From Gemmatimonadaceae bacterium (GTDB lineage Bacteria > Gemmatimonadota > Gemmatimonadetes > Gemmatimonadales > Gemmatimonadaceae): a stretch of 13,781 nucleotides of DNA. The stretch's first letter is position 1. Each line of letters starts with the position of its first letter. The notes below the pieces were generated by a model, which worked only from the letters and a program-made list of their open reading frames with translations, made no database searches and had not been told where the DNA came from. Shown in pieces: positions 1-7,510 of the stretch. The stretch lies in NCBI GenBank assembly GCA_014379705.1, contig JACMLI010000351.1, positions 1 to 13,781 of the forward strand, read 5' to 3'. Made by a program: the position numbers and the translations under genes.

Positions 1-2
1 CG

Positions 3-800
3 CACTTTGGCGCGCCTCGCGAGCAGACACGCGGGGCACTCGCGCTCGTGGCGCCGCCGACGGGCAACCCGGGGGAGTGGTTCGCCACGGGGGCGCCGCC
101 CTCGCCGGTGAGCACGATGCTGACCGGGACGCCCTGGGATTCGCTGCCGCCGCTCGAGGTGACGGCCACCATGCCGCCTAACGCGCAATTCGAGTTGCTG
201 GAAACGCGGCGCGCCCGCCGCCTCGACCGCCGCGTGGCGATCGTCGGGTGGGATCAGCCACGTCGCATCCTCGTGAGCGGGGCGTCCGGGTATTGGCGCT
301 GGCGCTTCCGCGGGGGCGCCGGGGCCGATGCGTTCACGGCGGTGTGGGGCAGTGCGCTCGACTGGCTCGCCGGGGAACGGTCAGATGTGCGTGCGGCCAT
401 TCCCGAGGCGCCCTTCGTCAGGCAGGGGGAAAGGGTGCGTTGGCGACGAGGTGCCGATGCGGACACCCTCGTGCAGGTCGAACTCACGCGACGCGGCGAC
501 TCGACCGCGCGCACCGATACGGTTGCGCTACGCTTCAGCGGGGCGAACGTGCAGGCCGAGTCCCCAGCGCTCGCCCCGGGAGCCTACGACGTGAAGACCG
601 CCGGGGGGAACTCGCTGCTGGTGGTGAACCCGTCGCAGGAGCTGCTTCCGAGGCGTCCCACGGTGCGCGCGGGTGTGTACGGCACGCGCGCGGTGACGGG
701 GGAGCGGCCGCGGGCACGGGACCTCCCGATCCTCTTCGCGGTCGCGATCGCTGCGTTCTGCCTGGAGTGGATCGTGCGCCGGCGCGCCGGACTGCGGTAG
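3..800 (+). CDS. C-terminal part of a membrane-anchored protein of unknown function (5' truncated)
   Basis: The reading frame is open from the left edge, so the gene begins outside the window; the GTG at 48 is probably internal. The visible 266 codons hold a mixed alpha/beta region with a Trp-rich stretch (YWRWRF, near 293-310) followed by a WGSALDWLAGE segment. A beta-rich region follows, with alternating charged and small residues. The protein ends in one hydrophobic helix (LPILFAVAIAAFCLEWIV, 723-776) and a short Arg-rich tail, so most of the protein should lie outside the cytoplasm, held by a C-terminal anchor. This arrangement is seen in large bacterial membrane proteins of the VWA / glutamine-amidotransferase-like class, but the diagnostic N-terminal domains are not present here, so that family link is inference. 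It is followed 40 bp later by ftsY on the same strand. Confidence 0.7.
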   Translation, partial: HFGAPREQTRGALALVAPPTGNPGEWFATGAPPSPVSTMLTGTPWDSLPPLEVTATMPPNAQFELLETRRARRLDRRVAIVGWDQPRRILVSGASGYWRWRFRGGAGADAFTAVWGSALDWLAGERSDVRAAIPEAPFVRQGERVRWRRGADADTLVQVELTRRGDSTARTDTVALRFSGANVQAESPALAPGAYDVKTAGGNSLLVVNPSQELLPRRPTVRAGVYGTRAVTGERPRARDLPILFAVAIAAFCLEWIVRRRAGLR

Positions 801-840
801 CTCGGCGCGAGGGGCGGGGCGGACTCGCTAACTTTCGGAT

Positions 841-1773
841 ATGGCCCGACTGTTTCGCCGCACCGATGATACGCCCCGCCGCACCCTCTGGGAGCGGATC
901 AAGGACATTGCCTTCACCGACGTCACCGTGCTTGCGCGCGGCGCGTCGAAAGAGGGCTCGCTTGAGGCGGTGGAGGAACTCCTGCTCGAAGCCGACTTCG
1001 GCGTGCCGACCACGCTTCGACTCGTGGAAGATATCGACCGCCTGGCCAGGTTCGGCTCGGTGAAGTCACACGACGAGTTCCTGGGGGCCCTTTCCGAGGG
1101 CATCGCCAAGGCGCTGCGACTCGGGAATGCGGATCCGGCGTTGATCCTCGCGGCGACGGCGCCGACGGTGATCCTGATCGTTGGCGTGAACGGCGCGGGG
1201 AAGACGACGTTCATCGGCAAGCTGGCGGCGCGATTCCGCAAGCAGGGCAAGCGCGTGGTGGTCGGTGCGGGAGACACGTTCCGCGCCGGTGCGATCGACC
1301 AGTTGCGGGTCTGGGCGGACCGCACCGGCGCTGATTTCGTCGGCGGGAAGCCGGGTGGCGACCCGGCGGCCGTGGCGTTCGATGCGATTGACGCCGGCGT
1401 GACGCGTGGTGCCGATGTTGTCATCATCGACACTGCCGGCCGCCTCCACACGAGCGACAGCCTGATGGACGAGCTCAAGAAGGTCGCGCGCGTGATCAAG
1501 CGCCGAATGCCAGAGGCCCCGCACGAGACATTGCTCGTGCTCGACGGGACCATCGGGCAGAACGCGGTGGCGCAGGCGCGCACGTTCGCTGCCGCGGTGC
1601 CGGTGACAGGGCTCGTGGTCACCAAGGTGGATGGCACCGCGAAGGGAGGCATCGTCGTGGCCGTCCACGAGGCGATCGACGTGCCCGTGAAGTTCCTCGG
1701 CACGGGCGAGCAGGCCGACGACCTCGAGGTCTTCGATGCCGATGCGTTCGCCCGCGACGTGCTCGAGGGGTGA
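841..1773 (+). CDS. ftsY: Signal recognition particle receptor FtsY
   Basis: FtsY is the SRP receptor GTPase that docks ribosome-SRP complexes at the inner membrane for co-translational insertion. The 310-residue product has the NG architecture. A helical N domain (about 15-95) contains the ALLEADFGV-type motif as LLLEADFGV. The G domain shows GVNGAGKTT (115-123, P-loop), DTFRAGA (145-151, SRP-GTPase insertion box), DTAGR (197-201), TKVDG (261-265) and a GTGEQADDLEVF closing loop. The long acidic A domain of E. coli FtsY is absent. Instead there is a short basic N-terminus (MARLFRR then RRTLWERIKDIAF) that could act as the amphipathic lipid-binding helix; this role is inference. The ATG at 841 gives a family-typical short FtsY. 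It lies 36 bp upstream of recG on the same strand. Confidence 0.97.
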   Translation: MARLFRRTDDTPRRTLWERIKDIAFTDVTVLARGASKEGSLEAVEELLLEADFGVPTTLRLVEDIDRLARFGSVKSHDEFLGALSEGIAKALRLGNADPALILAATAPTVILIVGVNGAGKTTFIGKLAARFRKQGKRVVVGAGDTFRAGAIDQLRVWADRTGADFVGGKPGGDPAAVAFDAIDAGVTRGADVVIIDTAGRLHTSDSLMDELKKVARVIKRRMPEAPHETLLVLDGTIGQNAVAQARTFAAAVPVTGLVVTKVDGTAKGGIVVAVHEAIDVPVKFLGTGEQADDLEVFDADAFARDVLEG

Positions 1774-1774
1774 T

Positions 1775-1789
1775 GCGGCCGCGGGCCGC
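1775..1789. other. Small GC hairpin between ftsY and recG
   Basis: A perfect 6-bp inverted repeat (GCGGCC, 1775-1780, with GGCCGC, 1784-1789) has a 3-nt loop in the 36-bp gap. There is no T-run after it, so a classical intrinsic terminator is not supported. In DNA this GC-rich, such short palindromes also arise by chance. Confidence 0.25.
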
Positions 1790-1809
1790 CGGCGCTGCCT
1801 GACGAGTCG

Positions 1810-3891
1810 ATGAGCGCCCCCCGTGCGCACCTCACGCTCGTGACGCCGATCCAGTTCGTGAAGGGCGTCGGGGAGCGACGCGCGGAACTCCTGCACCGCA
1901 TCGGCCTGCACACGGCGGGGGACCTCCTGTACCACGTGCCGCACCGGTACGAAGACGCGAGTACCATCGCGCCCATCAACGCGGTGCAGCCGGGCATGGA
2001 TGTCACGATCCTTGGCCGCGTGATCTCCAAGGGCGTGCTGCCGACGCGTCGCGGACTCCGCATCTTCCAGGCGGTGCTCAAGGACGCCACGGGCATGATC
2101 GAGGTGTCGTGGCCGGGCCAGCCCTTCCTCGATCGCTCCATCGACAAGGGTCACCTCCTGCTCGTCTCGGGCCCGTGCCGGTTCTACCATGGGCGGCAGG
2201 TGCAACCGCGCGAATACGTGAACTTCGGGGACGAGGAGGACGGGGCAGAGCAGGGACGCGTGCTCGCCGTGTATCGCGCGACCGAGGGGATCACCGTCCG
2301 GCAGATCCGGGGGTTGATCGAGACGCACCTCGACACGCTCGTCGCCCTTGCGGAGGACTACCTGCCGGCGCCACTGCGCGATGAGGTGTCACTCCTGCCG
2401 TTGCAGGAGGCCCTGCGCCTGGTGCACCGGCCGCCGACGCTTGGGGATGCGCACCGCGGCCGCAATCGACTGGCGTTCGACGAACTCCTCTTCATGCAGA
2501 TCCTCCAGCGGCGCGCCAATGCTGTGGCTCGCGCTCCGCGGCTGGGGATTACCTTTGCCTCGCAGCGCACGCTCACGAGGCAACTCGCCGACGCGCTGCC
2601 GTTCGAGCTCACCAAGGCACAAAGAAAAGTGATCCGGGAGATCACGAGCGACATGTGCTCGCCACATCGCATGCATCGCCTGTTGCAGGGCGACGTAGGG
2701 AGCGGGAAGACGATCGTCGCGTTGTTCGCGGCGCTCCTCGCCATGGAAAATGGCTTCCAGGCCGCACTGATGGCGCCGACCGAGTTGCTCGCCGAGCAGC
2801 ACGCGCGTTCCATCGGTCGGATGCTCGCTCCGCTCAACGTGACGCCGGTGCCGTTGTGGGGGAGCCAGGGGACGGTGGCGCGTCGGGAGGCTGAGGCTCG
2901 CCTGGCGACGGCGGATCCGCTGCTGGCGATCGGGACGCACGCACTCGTGCAGGAACGCACGACCTTCGGACGGCTCGGGCTTGCGATCGTCGACGAGCAG
3001 CACCGCTTCGGCGTGGAACAGCGCGCAGCGTTAGGCGGCAAGGGAGAGACCCCGGACATGCTGCTGATGTCTGCCACCCCGATCCCGCGCTCCCTCGCCC
3101 TGACGGTGTACGGGGACCTCGACGTGAGCACGATCGACGAGCGTCCTCCCGGGCGCCACCCGGTGACCAGTGCGCATCGCCCCGAGTCGGCGCGGGACCG
3201 CGTGCTCACTTTTGTCGCGTCGCAACTCACGGCGGGGCGGCAGGCCTACGTCGTCTATCCGGTGATCGAGGAATCGGAGAAGGTCGACCTCAAGGCCGCG
3301 ACGACGATGTTCGCGGAGTTGGGGGCGGGGCGACTCGCCGGCTTCCGGCTGGCGCTCCTCCACGGCCGGCTCCCCGCCGACGCGCGGGACGCGATCATGC
3401 GCGCCTTCCGCGACGGCGAGATCGACGCGCTGATCGCGACGACGGTGATCGAGGTCGGCATCGACGTCGCCAACGCCACCGTCATGCTGATCGAGCACCC
3501 GGAGCGCTTTGGCCTCTCGCAGCTGCACCAGCTGCGCGGCCGCGTTGGGCGCGGCGCGGAGGAGTCGTTCTGCATCCTGCTCGGGGACGTGGGCGACGAG
3601 GCGGCGGAACGCCTGCGGATCTTCACGTCCACCGACGACGGCTTCGAGATCGCGCGCGCCGACCTGCGGTTGCGCGGGATGGGCGACCTCTTTGGCAAGC
3701 AGCAGAGCGGAGACGCCGCCTTCCGCATCGCGGACCCGGTGCGCGACGAGCAGCTGAATCTCGACGCCCAGCGCGTGGCGTCGGCGCTGCTGGCGAAGGA
3801 CCCGACGTTGTCACGACCGGAGCATGCGGGGTTGCGGCGGACGATCGGGCATCGGTATTCGCGGGCGCTGGAGCTTTTTCGAGTGGGCTGA
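1810..3891 (+). CDS. recG: ATP-dependent DNA helicase RecG
   Basis: RecG is a superfamily 2 double-strand translocase that remodels stalled replication forks and branch-migrates Holliday junctions. The 693-residue product matches the usual length. The N-terminal part carries the helix-hairpin-like KGVGERRAELL segment and the wedge/OB domain (about 60-165, with VTILGRVISKG) that splits the junction. The motor shows GDVGSGKT (294-301, Walker A), MAPTELLAEQH (motif Ia), DEQHRFG (395-401, the RecG/Mfd form of the Walker B box), SATPIPR (421-427, motif III), TTVIEVGIDV (motif V) and QLRGRVGRG (574-582, motif VI). The C-terminal LRLRGMGDLFGKQQSG segment is the TRG-type region used in translocation. 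ATG 1810 is chosen because homology-like sequence begins just after it; the Shine-Dalgarno sequence is weak. The octamer CGTTAGGC at 3029-3036 introduces a rare TTA leucine codon. Confidence 0.98.
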   Translation: MSAPRAHLTLVTPIQFVKGVGERRAELLHRIGLHTAGDLLYHVPHRYEDASTIAPINAVQPGMDVTILGRVISKGVLPTRRGLRIFQAVLKDATGMIEVSWPGQPFLDRSIDKGHLLLVSGPCRFYHGRQVQPREYVNFGDEEDGAEQGRVLAVYRATEGITVRQIRGLIETHLDTLVALAEDYLPAPLRDEVSLLPLQEALRLVHRPPTLGDAHRGRNRLAFDELLFMQILQRRANAVARAPRLGITFASQRTLTRQLADALPFELTKAQRKVIREITSDMCSPHRMHRLLQGDVGSGKTIVALFAALLAMENGFQAALMAPTELLAEQHARSIGRMLAPLNVTPVPLWGSQGTVARREAEARLATADPLLAIGTHALVQERTTFGRLGLAIVDEQHRFGVEQRAALGGKGETPDMLLMSATPIPRSLALTVYGDLDVSTIDERPPGRHPVTSAHRPESARDRVLTFVASQLTAGRQAYVVYPVIEESEKVDLKAATTMFAELGAGRLAGFRLALLHGRLPADARDAIMRAFRDGEIDALIATTVIEVGIDVANATVMLIEHPERFGLSQLHQLRGRVGRGAEESFCILLGDVGDEAAERLRIFTSTDDGFEIARADLRLRGMGDLFGKQQSGDAAFRIADPVRDEQLNLDAQRVASALLAKDPTLSRPEHAGLRRTIGHRYSRALELFRVG

Positions 3892-3894
3892 AGG

Positions 3895-3942
3895 GCGAGC
3901 GGGGGGAACTGCGAGCGGGGGATACTGCGAGCGGGGAGCGCG
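3895..3942. repeat. 16-bp tandem repeat array, left half (3 units)
   Basis: Three 16-bp units (3895-3910, 3911-3926, 3927-3942) each begin GCGAGCGGGG and then diverge at their last few bases. The array starts three bases after the recG stop codon. It is the inverted relative of the array at 3967-4046: both share the core GCGAGCGGG when read in opposite directions. Facing cores could pair, for example 3927-3935 with 3968-3976, forming a 9-bp GC stem. Confidence 0.8.
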
Positions 3943-3966
3943 AAGACGCGAAACGGTTAGCGGTGG

Positions 3967-4046
3967 TCCCGCTCGCTCCATCTCCCGCTCGCTCCATCTC
4001 CCGCTCGCTCCATCTCCCGCTCGCTCCATCTCCCGCTCGCTCCATC
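3967..4046. repeat. 16-bp tandem repeat array, right half (5 identical units)
   Basis: Five exact head-to-tail copies of TCCCGCTCGCTCCATC occupy 3967-3982, 3983-3998, 3999-4014, 4015-4030 and 4031-4046. A decayed sixth start (CCCCGCT, 4047-4053) runs into the stop codon of the leftward lipoprotein gene. The exact identity of the units implies recent expansion or homogenisation. Together with the inverted array at 3895-3942 it fills the gap between two convergent genes, where GC-rich stems could act as a bidirectional terminator; that role is inference, and no T-runs are present. Confidence 0.9.
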
Positions 4047-4051
4047 CCCCG

Positions 4052-4615
4052 CTACGGCACCTTCACCGGCGCCAGCCGCTTCTTGATCCGGTCGAGCTCC
4101 GCCATGGTGCGATCGAGGTCGTCGGAGAGCTTGCGGATCTCCTCCTCGCGCGTGCGCTGCCGCGCCTCGTTTGCCTTGCCCAGGGCCGCGATCGCCGAGC
4201 GCGCTGAGTCCATGGTTTCGAGCAAACGACGGAAAACAAGGGCCTCGAGGTAGTGCGGCGTGCCCGTGCCGGCGGCGAGGTAGCTGTCGAACAGCGCGAT
4301 GCGTTCGCGTGCTTCGGGGCCGGTGTTCGAGGGGTCCGCCTTGAGGACCGCGCGCCAGAAATCGCTCTCCGTGCCTTCACGGGTGCCAGGGTGCTTGAGG
4401 CCGTACTGCAAGAGGCGCTGGTCTGCTTCCTCGTATTTGCCGGCTTCGGCGGCACGCAACGCGTCGGCGAGCGTCGTCGGCCATTCAGAGAGGGCCGAAT
4501 CCGGCATCGCAATGGGGACCGGGGTCGGGATATGCGTAACCACCCGTACCACCGGCGCCTTGCGGCAACCGACGCACAGCGCGACCAGGAGCAAGGAGCG
4601 CCAGCGATGCGTCAT
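4052..4615 (-). CDS. Coiled-coil lipoprotein, QseG-like partner of the adjacent sensor kinase
   Basis: This 187-residue protein starts with a short lipoprotein-type signal (MTHRWR, then LLLVALCVGC). Cys17 is the probable lipidated residue, although the -3 position is Cys14 rather than the usual Leu. Residues about 48-140 form a TPR-like helical region (ALRAAEAGKYEEADQRLLQYG). The last 45 residues are a charged coiled coil (NEARQRTREEEIRKLSDDLDR). Its ATG overlaps the stop of the sensor kinase gene by four bases (ATGA, 4612-4615), so the two are translationally coupled. Size, lipid anchor, C-terminal coiled coil and position next to a HAMP sensor kinase match the gammaproteobacterial QseG (YfhG) lipoprotein, which acts on its kinase from the periplasm. 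That relation is inferred from architecture and synteny, not from clear residue identity. Confidence 0.75.
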   Translation of the reverse strand: MTHRWRSLLLVALCVGCRKAPVVRVVTHIPTPVPIAMPDSALSEWPTTLADALRAAEAGKYEEADQRLLQYGLKHPGTREGTESDFWRAVLKADPSNTGPEARERIALFDSYLAAGTGTPHYLEALVFRRLLETMDSARSAIAALGKANEARQRTREEEIRKLSDDLDRTMAELDRIKKRLAPVKVP

Positions 4616-6102
4616 GCGCCCACCGCCTCCGTGATGCGCGGGTTTACCACGCGTGCCGCGAGCGCGCGGAAGGGCAGCAGGATCGTGAACGACGTCCCCG
4701 TGCCCACTGTGCTCTGCACCGATATCGACCCACCGTGCGCGGCGACGATGCCCTTGGCGATGGCGAGGCCAAGCCCCGTGCCCTTGAGGCCCGTGGTCTG
4801 GTTGTCGGCCGTATAGAATTTCTCGAAGACGTAGGGCAATTGCGCGGCAGGAATTCCGGCGCCGGTGTCTGCCACGGTCATTTGCACATGCTCCCGCTCC
4901 TGGCGCACGAGGAGCCGCACGCGCCCTCCCTTGATCGTGAACTTGAAGGCGTTCGAGAGCAGGTTACCCAGCACTTCGTTCATCTGTTCCGGATCCCACA
5001 CCACCTCGGCCGGCAGCTCGTTCTCGCGCGTGACCTCGAAGGCGACTTCCCGCTGGATGGCGAGCACGCGGAACGTGCGCTCCAGGTCCCCCATGAACGC
5101 GGGGAGCGCAATCGGGCGCGGGTCGATGCGACCGCCCCCGGCCTCGAAGCGTGAGACGTCGAGCAACCCGCGCACGAGGCGCGAGAGCGACTTCCCCTGC
5201 GCCGCCAGCGTGTCCACCACCTCCGACTGGCGCTCCGTCAGCGGACCATAGACATGCTCCTTGAGCAACTGCAGGTAGCCCGTGATGACGTTGATCGGCG
5301 TCTTGAGCTCGTGCGACGCGACGGAGACAAACTCGGCCTTGAGTCGATCGAGCTCGCGCAACTGCATCGCCATGGAATTGTACGACGCCGCGAGGCGTCC
5401 GAACTCGTCGCGTCTCCCTGCATCGATCCCGATGGGATGACCGAAGTCCCCCTCCGAGACGGCGCGCATGCCCGCGTCGAGTTCGTCGATGGGGCCGGAC
5501 ACCGATTGAGTGAGCCACAACCCGATGAGCACGGCGAGCACCGCCGCGCCCGCGAGGAGAAAGAGTGCCGACCGCCGCGCGGATGCCGATTCTGTCGAGA
5601 TCGCAGACACGCGTTCCCGCGTTTGTTCCTGCAGGGACTGCTCGGTCAGCGTGAGGATGCGTTCGACGTCGTCGATCGCGCTCGACATCGGTCGATCGAT
5701 GATCGAGTCAGCGAGCGTGACGCGTCCCATGGACGCGAGCCGCAGCGCGGTCTCCGCCTCATCCGACACGGCCTTGAGGGAATTGCGCATTCGCGGACCG
5801 GTGACCGTGTTGATCATGGTCCCCAGCGAATCCACCTGCAGCCGCAACGTGTCGAGCTTGGCGCGGAACTGGCCCGCCGTCTGCTCGCTCGGAAAGAGCG
5901 ACAGGAACGTCTTGGTCTGGTTGATCTCGAGCACGGCGCTGCGCGCCCGCCCGACGAGCACGGCTGCGCGGAACTCCACGACGCGCAGTCGCTCGGCGTC
6001 GCGCCGGAAATCATCCAGCGCGCGGAGCGAGAGGATGAGCGGGGCGAGCATCACCAGGACCATCGCGACGATTCCAAATGCGAGCCGAGTGCGAAGCGTC
6101 AT
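4612..6102 (-). CDS. Membrane sensor histidine kinase (HAMP-HisKA-HATPase), QseE/GlrK-like
   Basis: This 496-residue two-component sensor sits in the inner membrane and should autophosphorylate on His264. A first membrane helix lies at about 7-27. An extracytoplasmic, entirely helical sensor region spans about 28-177. A second helix lies at about 178-198, followed by a HAMP domain (about 199-252). The H box is SHELKTP with H264. The kinase core has the N box NLLSNAFKF (N380, N384), DTGAGIP (D412), FEKFY (F box) and GTGLGLAIAKG (G2), so all ATP-binding boxes are intact. ATG 6102 is preceded by GAGGAG four bases upstream. No response regulator gene is adjacent; the only partner in the transcription unit is the downstream lipoprotein. 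Family assignment to sensor kinases is certain, while the QseE/GlrK subtype is an inference from the paired lipoprotein and the four-helix-like sensor. Confidence 0.95.
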   Translation of the reverse strand: MTLRTRLAFGIVAMVLVMLAPLILSLRALDDFRRDAERLRVVEFRAAVLVGRARSAVLEINQTKTFLSLFPSEQTAGQFRAKLDTLRLQVDSLGTMINTVTGPRMRNSLKAVSDEAETALRLASMGRVTLADSIIDRPMSSAIDDVERILTLTEQSLQEQTRERVSAISTESASARRSALFLLAGAAVLAVLIGLWLTQSVSGPIDELDAGMRAVSEGDFGHPIGIDAGRRDEFGRLAASYNSMAMQLRELDRLKAEFVSVASHELKTPINVITGYLQLLKEHVYGPLTERQSEVVDTLAAQGKSLSRLVRGLLDVSRFEAGGGRIDPRPIALPAFMGDLERTFRVLAIQREVAFEVTRENELPAEVVWDPEQMNEVLGNLLSNAFKFTIKGGRVRLLVRQEREHVQMTVADTGAGIPAAQLPYVFEKFYTADNQTTGLKGTGLGLAIAKGIVAAHGGSISVQSTVGTGTSFTILLPFRALAARVVNPRITEAVGA

Positions 6103-6127
6103 CGATCTCCTCGAGGTACATCATGTC

Positions 6128-6148
6128 CGGCGGCATCGGTTGCCGCCG
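6128..6148. promoter_or_regulatory. 7-bp GC hairpin in the divergent kinase/asnS intergenic region
   Basis: CGGCGGC (6128-6134) and GCCGCCG (6142-6148) are perfect inverted repeats around a 7-nt loop, in the 103-bp gap between the divergently transcribed kinase and asnS. It could be an operator or part of a 5' leader. A weak sigma70-like match for asnS overlaps its right arm (TTGCCG, 6140-6145, 17 bp from TACCTT, 6163-6168). No T-box leader elements are visible. Confidence 0.3.
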
Positions 6149-6205
6149 TTCCCCACCATTCATACCTTTCGCGACCGTGTCGCCCCATTCTGTCCAACAC
6201 CTTAC

Positions 6206-7507
6206 GTGCCAAAAACCTACGCTACTGTTGCGACGCTGCCAAAGGTCGTTACCCAGACCGTCACCGTCCGTGGCTGGGTGGCCCACCTCCGGTCATCGGG
6301 CAAGGTGGCCTTCATCGTCATGCGCGATGGGACCGGCCTCCTCCAGTGCGTCCTGGTCAAGAACCAGCTCACTCCGGAGGTCTGGGAGCGCTTCGCCACC
6401 CTGACCCAGGAGACCAGCATTGCCGTGACTGGCGAGGTTCGTGCCGAGCCGCGGGCCCCGGGCGGACACGAGATGGGGGTGACGGACCTGGAGGTCCTCG
6501 GGACGAGCCCGCACGACTACCCGATCCAGCCCAAGGAGCACGGAATCGACTTCCTGCTCGACAACCGACACCTATGGCTCAGGTCGCCCCGTCAAGTTGC
6601 CTTGATGCGAGTCCGGCATGAGATCGAACAGTCGATCCACGATTTTTACTACGAGCGCGGGTTCATCCACGTGGACACGCCGATCCTGACGGCCGCGATC
6701 GGGGAGCGCTCGGGCCTTTTTTCGACGGAGTACTTCGAGGAGGGGACCGCGTACCTGGCGCAGACCGGGCAGCTCTACGGCGAAGCGGCGGCGGCGGCGC
6801 TGGGGTGCATCTACACGTTCGGTCCCACATTCCGTGCGGAAAAGTCCAAGACACGCCGGCACCTCACTGAGTTCTGGATGATCGAACCGGAGATGGCGTT
6901 CTACGACACCCACGCGAGCATGCAGCTGCAGGAGGAGATGCTCGTGTCCATCGTCGGACGCGTGCTCGAGCGTCGGCAGGCAGAGCTCAAGGAACTCGAG
7001 CGCGACGTGAGCAAGCTCGAGGCGATCCAGGGCCCGTTTCCGCGCATCGCGTACACGGATGCCGTCGCGACGCTGCAGGCCAAGGGCAGCGCGATCGTGT
7101 GGGGCGACGACCTCGGTGCCGAGGACGAGACCCTGCTGGTGGCCGACTACCAGACGCCGATCTTCGTGTGCAACTATCCGAAGCAGGCGAAGGCGTTCTA
7201 CATGAAGGAGAACCCGGACGATCCGCGCACGGTGCTGTGCGACGACTGCCTCGCGCCGGAAGGGTACGGCGAGATCATCGGCGGTTCGCAGCGCGAGGAT
7301 GACCATGACAAGCTCCTCGCGCGCATCCACGAGGAGGGCCTGCCGGTCGACGCGTACGGCTGGTACCTCGACCTGCGGAAGTACGGCACCTTCGTGCACT
7401 CCGGCTTTGGCCTTGGCCTGGAGCGCACCGTCGCCTGGATCACCGGCACGCCCCACATCCGCGAGTGCATCGCGTTTCCGCGCATGATGCACCGCCTTCG
7501 CCCCTGA
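6206..7507 (+). CDS. asnS: Asparagine--tRNA ligase
   Basis: AsnRS is the class IIb aminoacyl-tRNA synthetase that activates asparagine with ATP and charges tRNA-Asn in the cytoplasm. The GTG start at 6206 gives 433 residues, normal for a compact AsnRS; longer in-frame openings upstream run into the divergent kinase gene. An N-terminal OB-fold anticodon-binding domain (about 15-100, VTVRGWVAHLRSSGKVAFIVM) precedes the catalytic core. Class II motif 1 ends at Pro159 (HVDTPILT). Motif 2 is FRAEKSKTRRHLTEFW, with R210 and E212. The conserved LAPEGYGEIIGGSQRE block follows, and motif 3 is GFGLGLERTVAW (400-411, R407). The YTFGPTFRAE and EFWMIEPEMAF wording and the lack of the GAD insertion favour AsnRS over bacterial AspRS. 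No strong Shine-Dalgarno sequence precedes the start. The dinB-like gene follows after 3 bp. Confidence 0.95.
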   Translation: MPKTYATVATLPKVVTQTVTVRGWVAHLRSSGKVAFIVMRDGTGLLQCVLVKNQLTPEVWERFATLTQETSIAVTGEVRAEPRAPGGHEMGVTDLEVLGTSPHDYPIQPKEHGIDFLLDNRHLWLRSPRQVALMRVRHEIEQSIHDFYYERGFIHVDTPILTAAIGERSGLFSTEYFEEGTAYLAQTGQLYGEAAAAALGCIYTFGPTFRAEKSKTRRHLTEFWMIEPEMAFYDTHASMQLQEEMLVSIVGRVLERRQAELKELERDVSKLEAIQGPFPRIAYTDAVATLQAKGSAIVWGDDLGAEDETLLVADYQTPIFVCNYPKQAKAFYMKENPDDPRTVLCDDCLAPEGYGEIIGGSQREDDHDKLLARIHEEGLPVDAYGWYLDLRKYGTFVHSGFGLGLERTVAWITGTPHIRECIAFPRMMHRLRP

Positions 7508-7510
7508 ACC

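Noticed and set aside
828..2328. Long open frames antisense to ftsY and recG
   Set aside because: They mirror strongly coding genes with third-position GC bias; their translations are Arg/Ser-rich and match no recognisable family.
3895..4046. CRISPR-like array
   Set aside because: The 16-bp units are contiguous with no spacers, and no cas genes are nearby.
3823..4253. Open frames reading through the 16-bp repeats on both strands
   Set aside because: They encode only periodic Ser/Arg-rich translations of the repeat and overlap real genes at both ends.
5510..6205. Long in-frame N-terminal extension of asnS
   Set aside because: It runs antisense through the kinase gene, has low-complexity Ser/Arg-rich composition typical of a shadow frame, and precedes a full-length AsnRS beginning at GTG 6206.
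6103..6205. T-box riboswitch upstream of asnS
   Set aside because: The spacer is too short, and neither the T-box sequence nor a terminator/antiterminator pair is visible.
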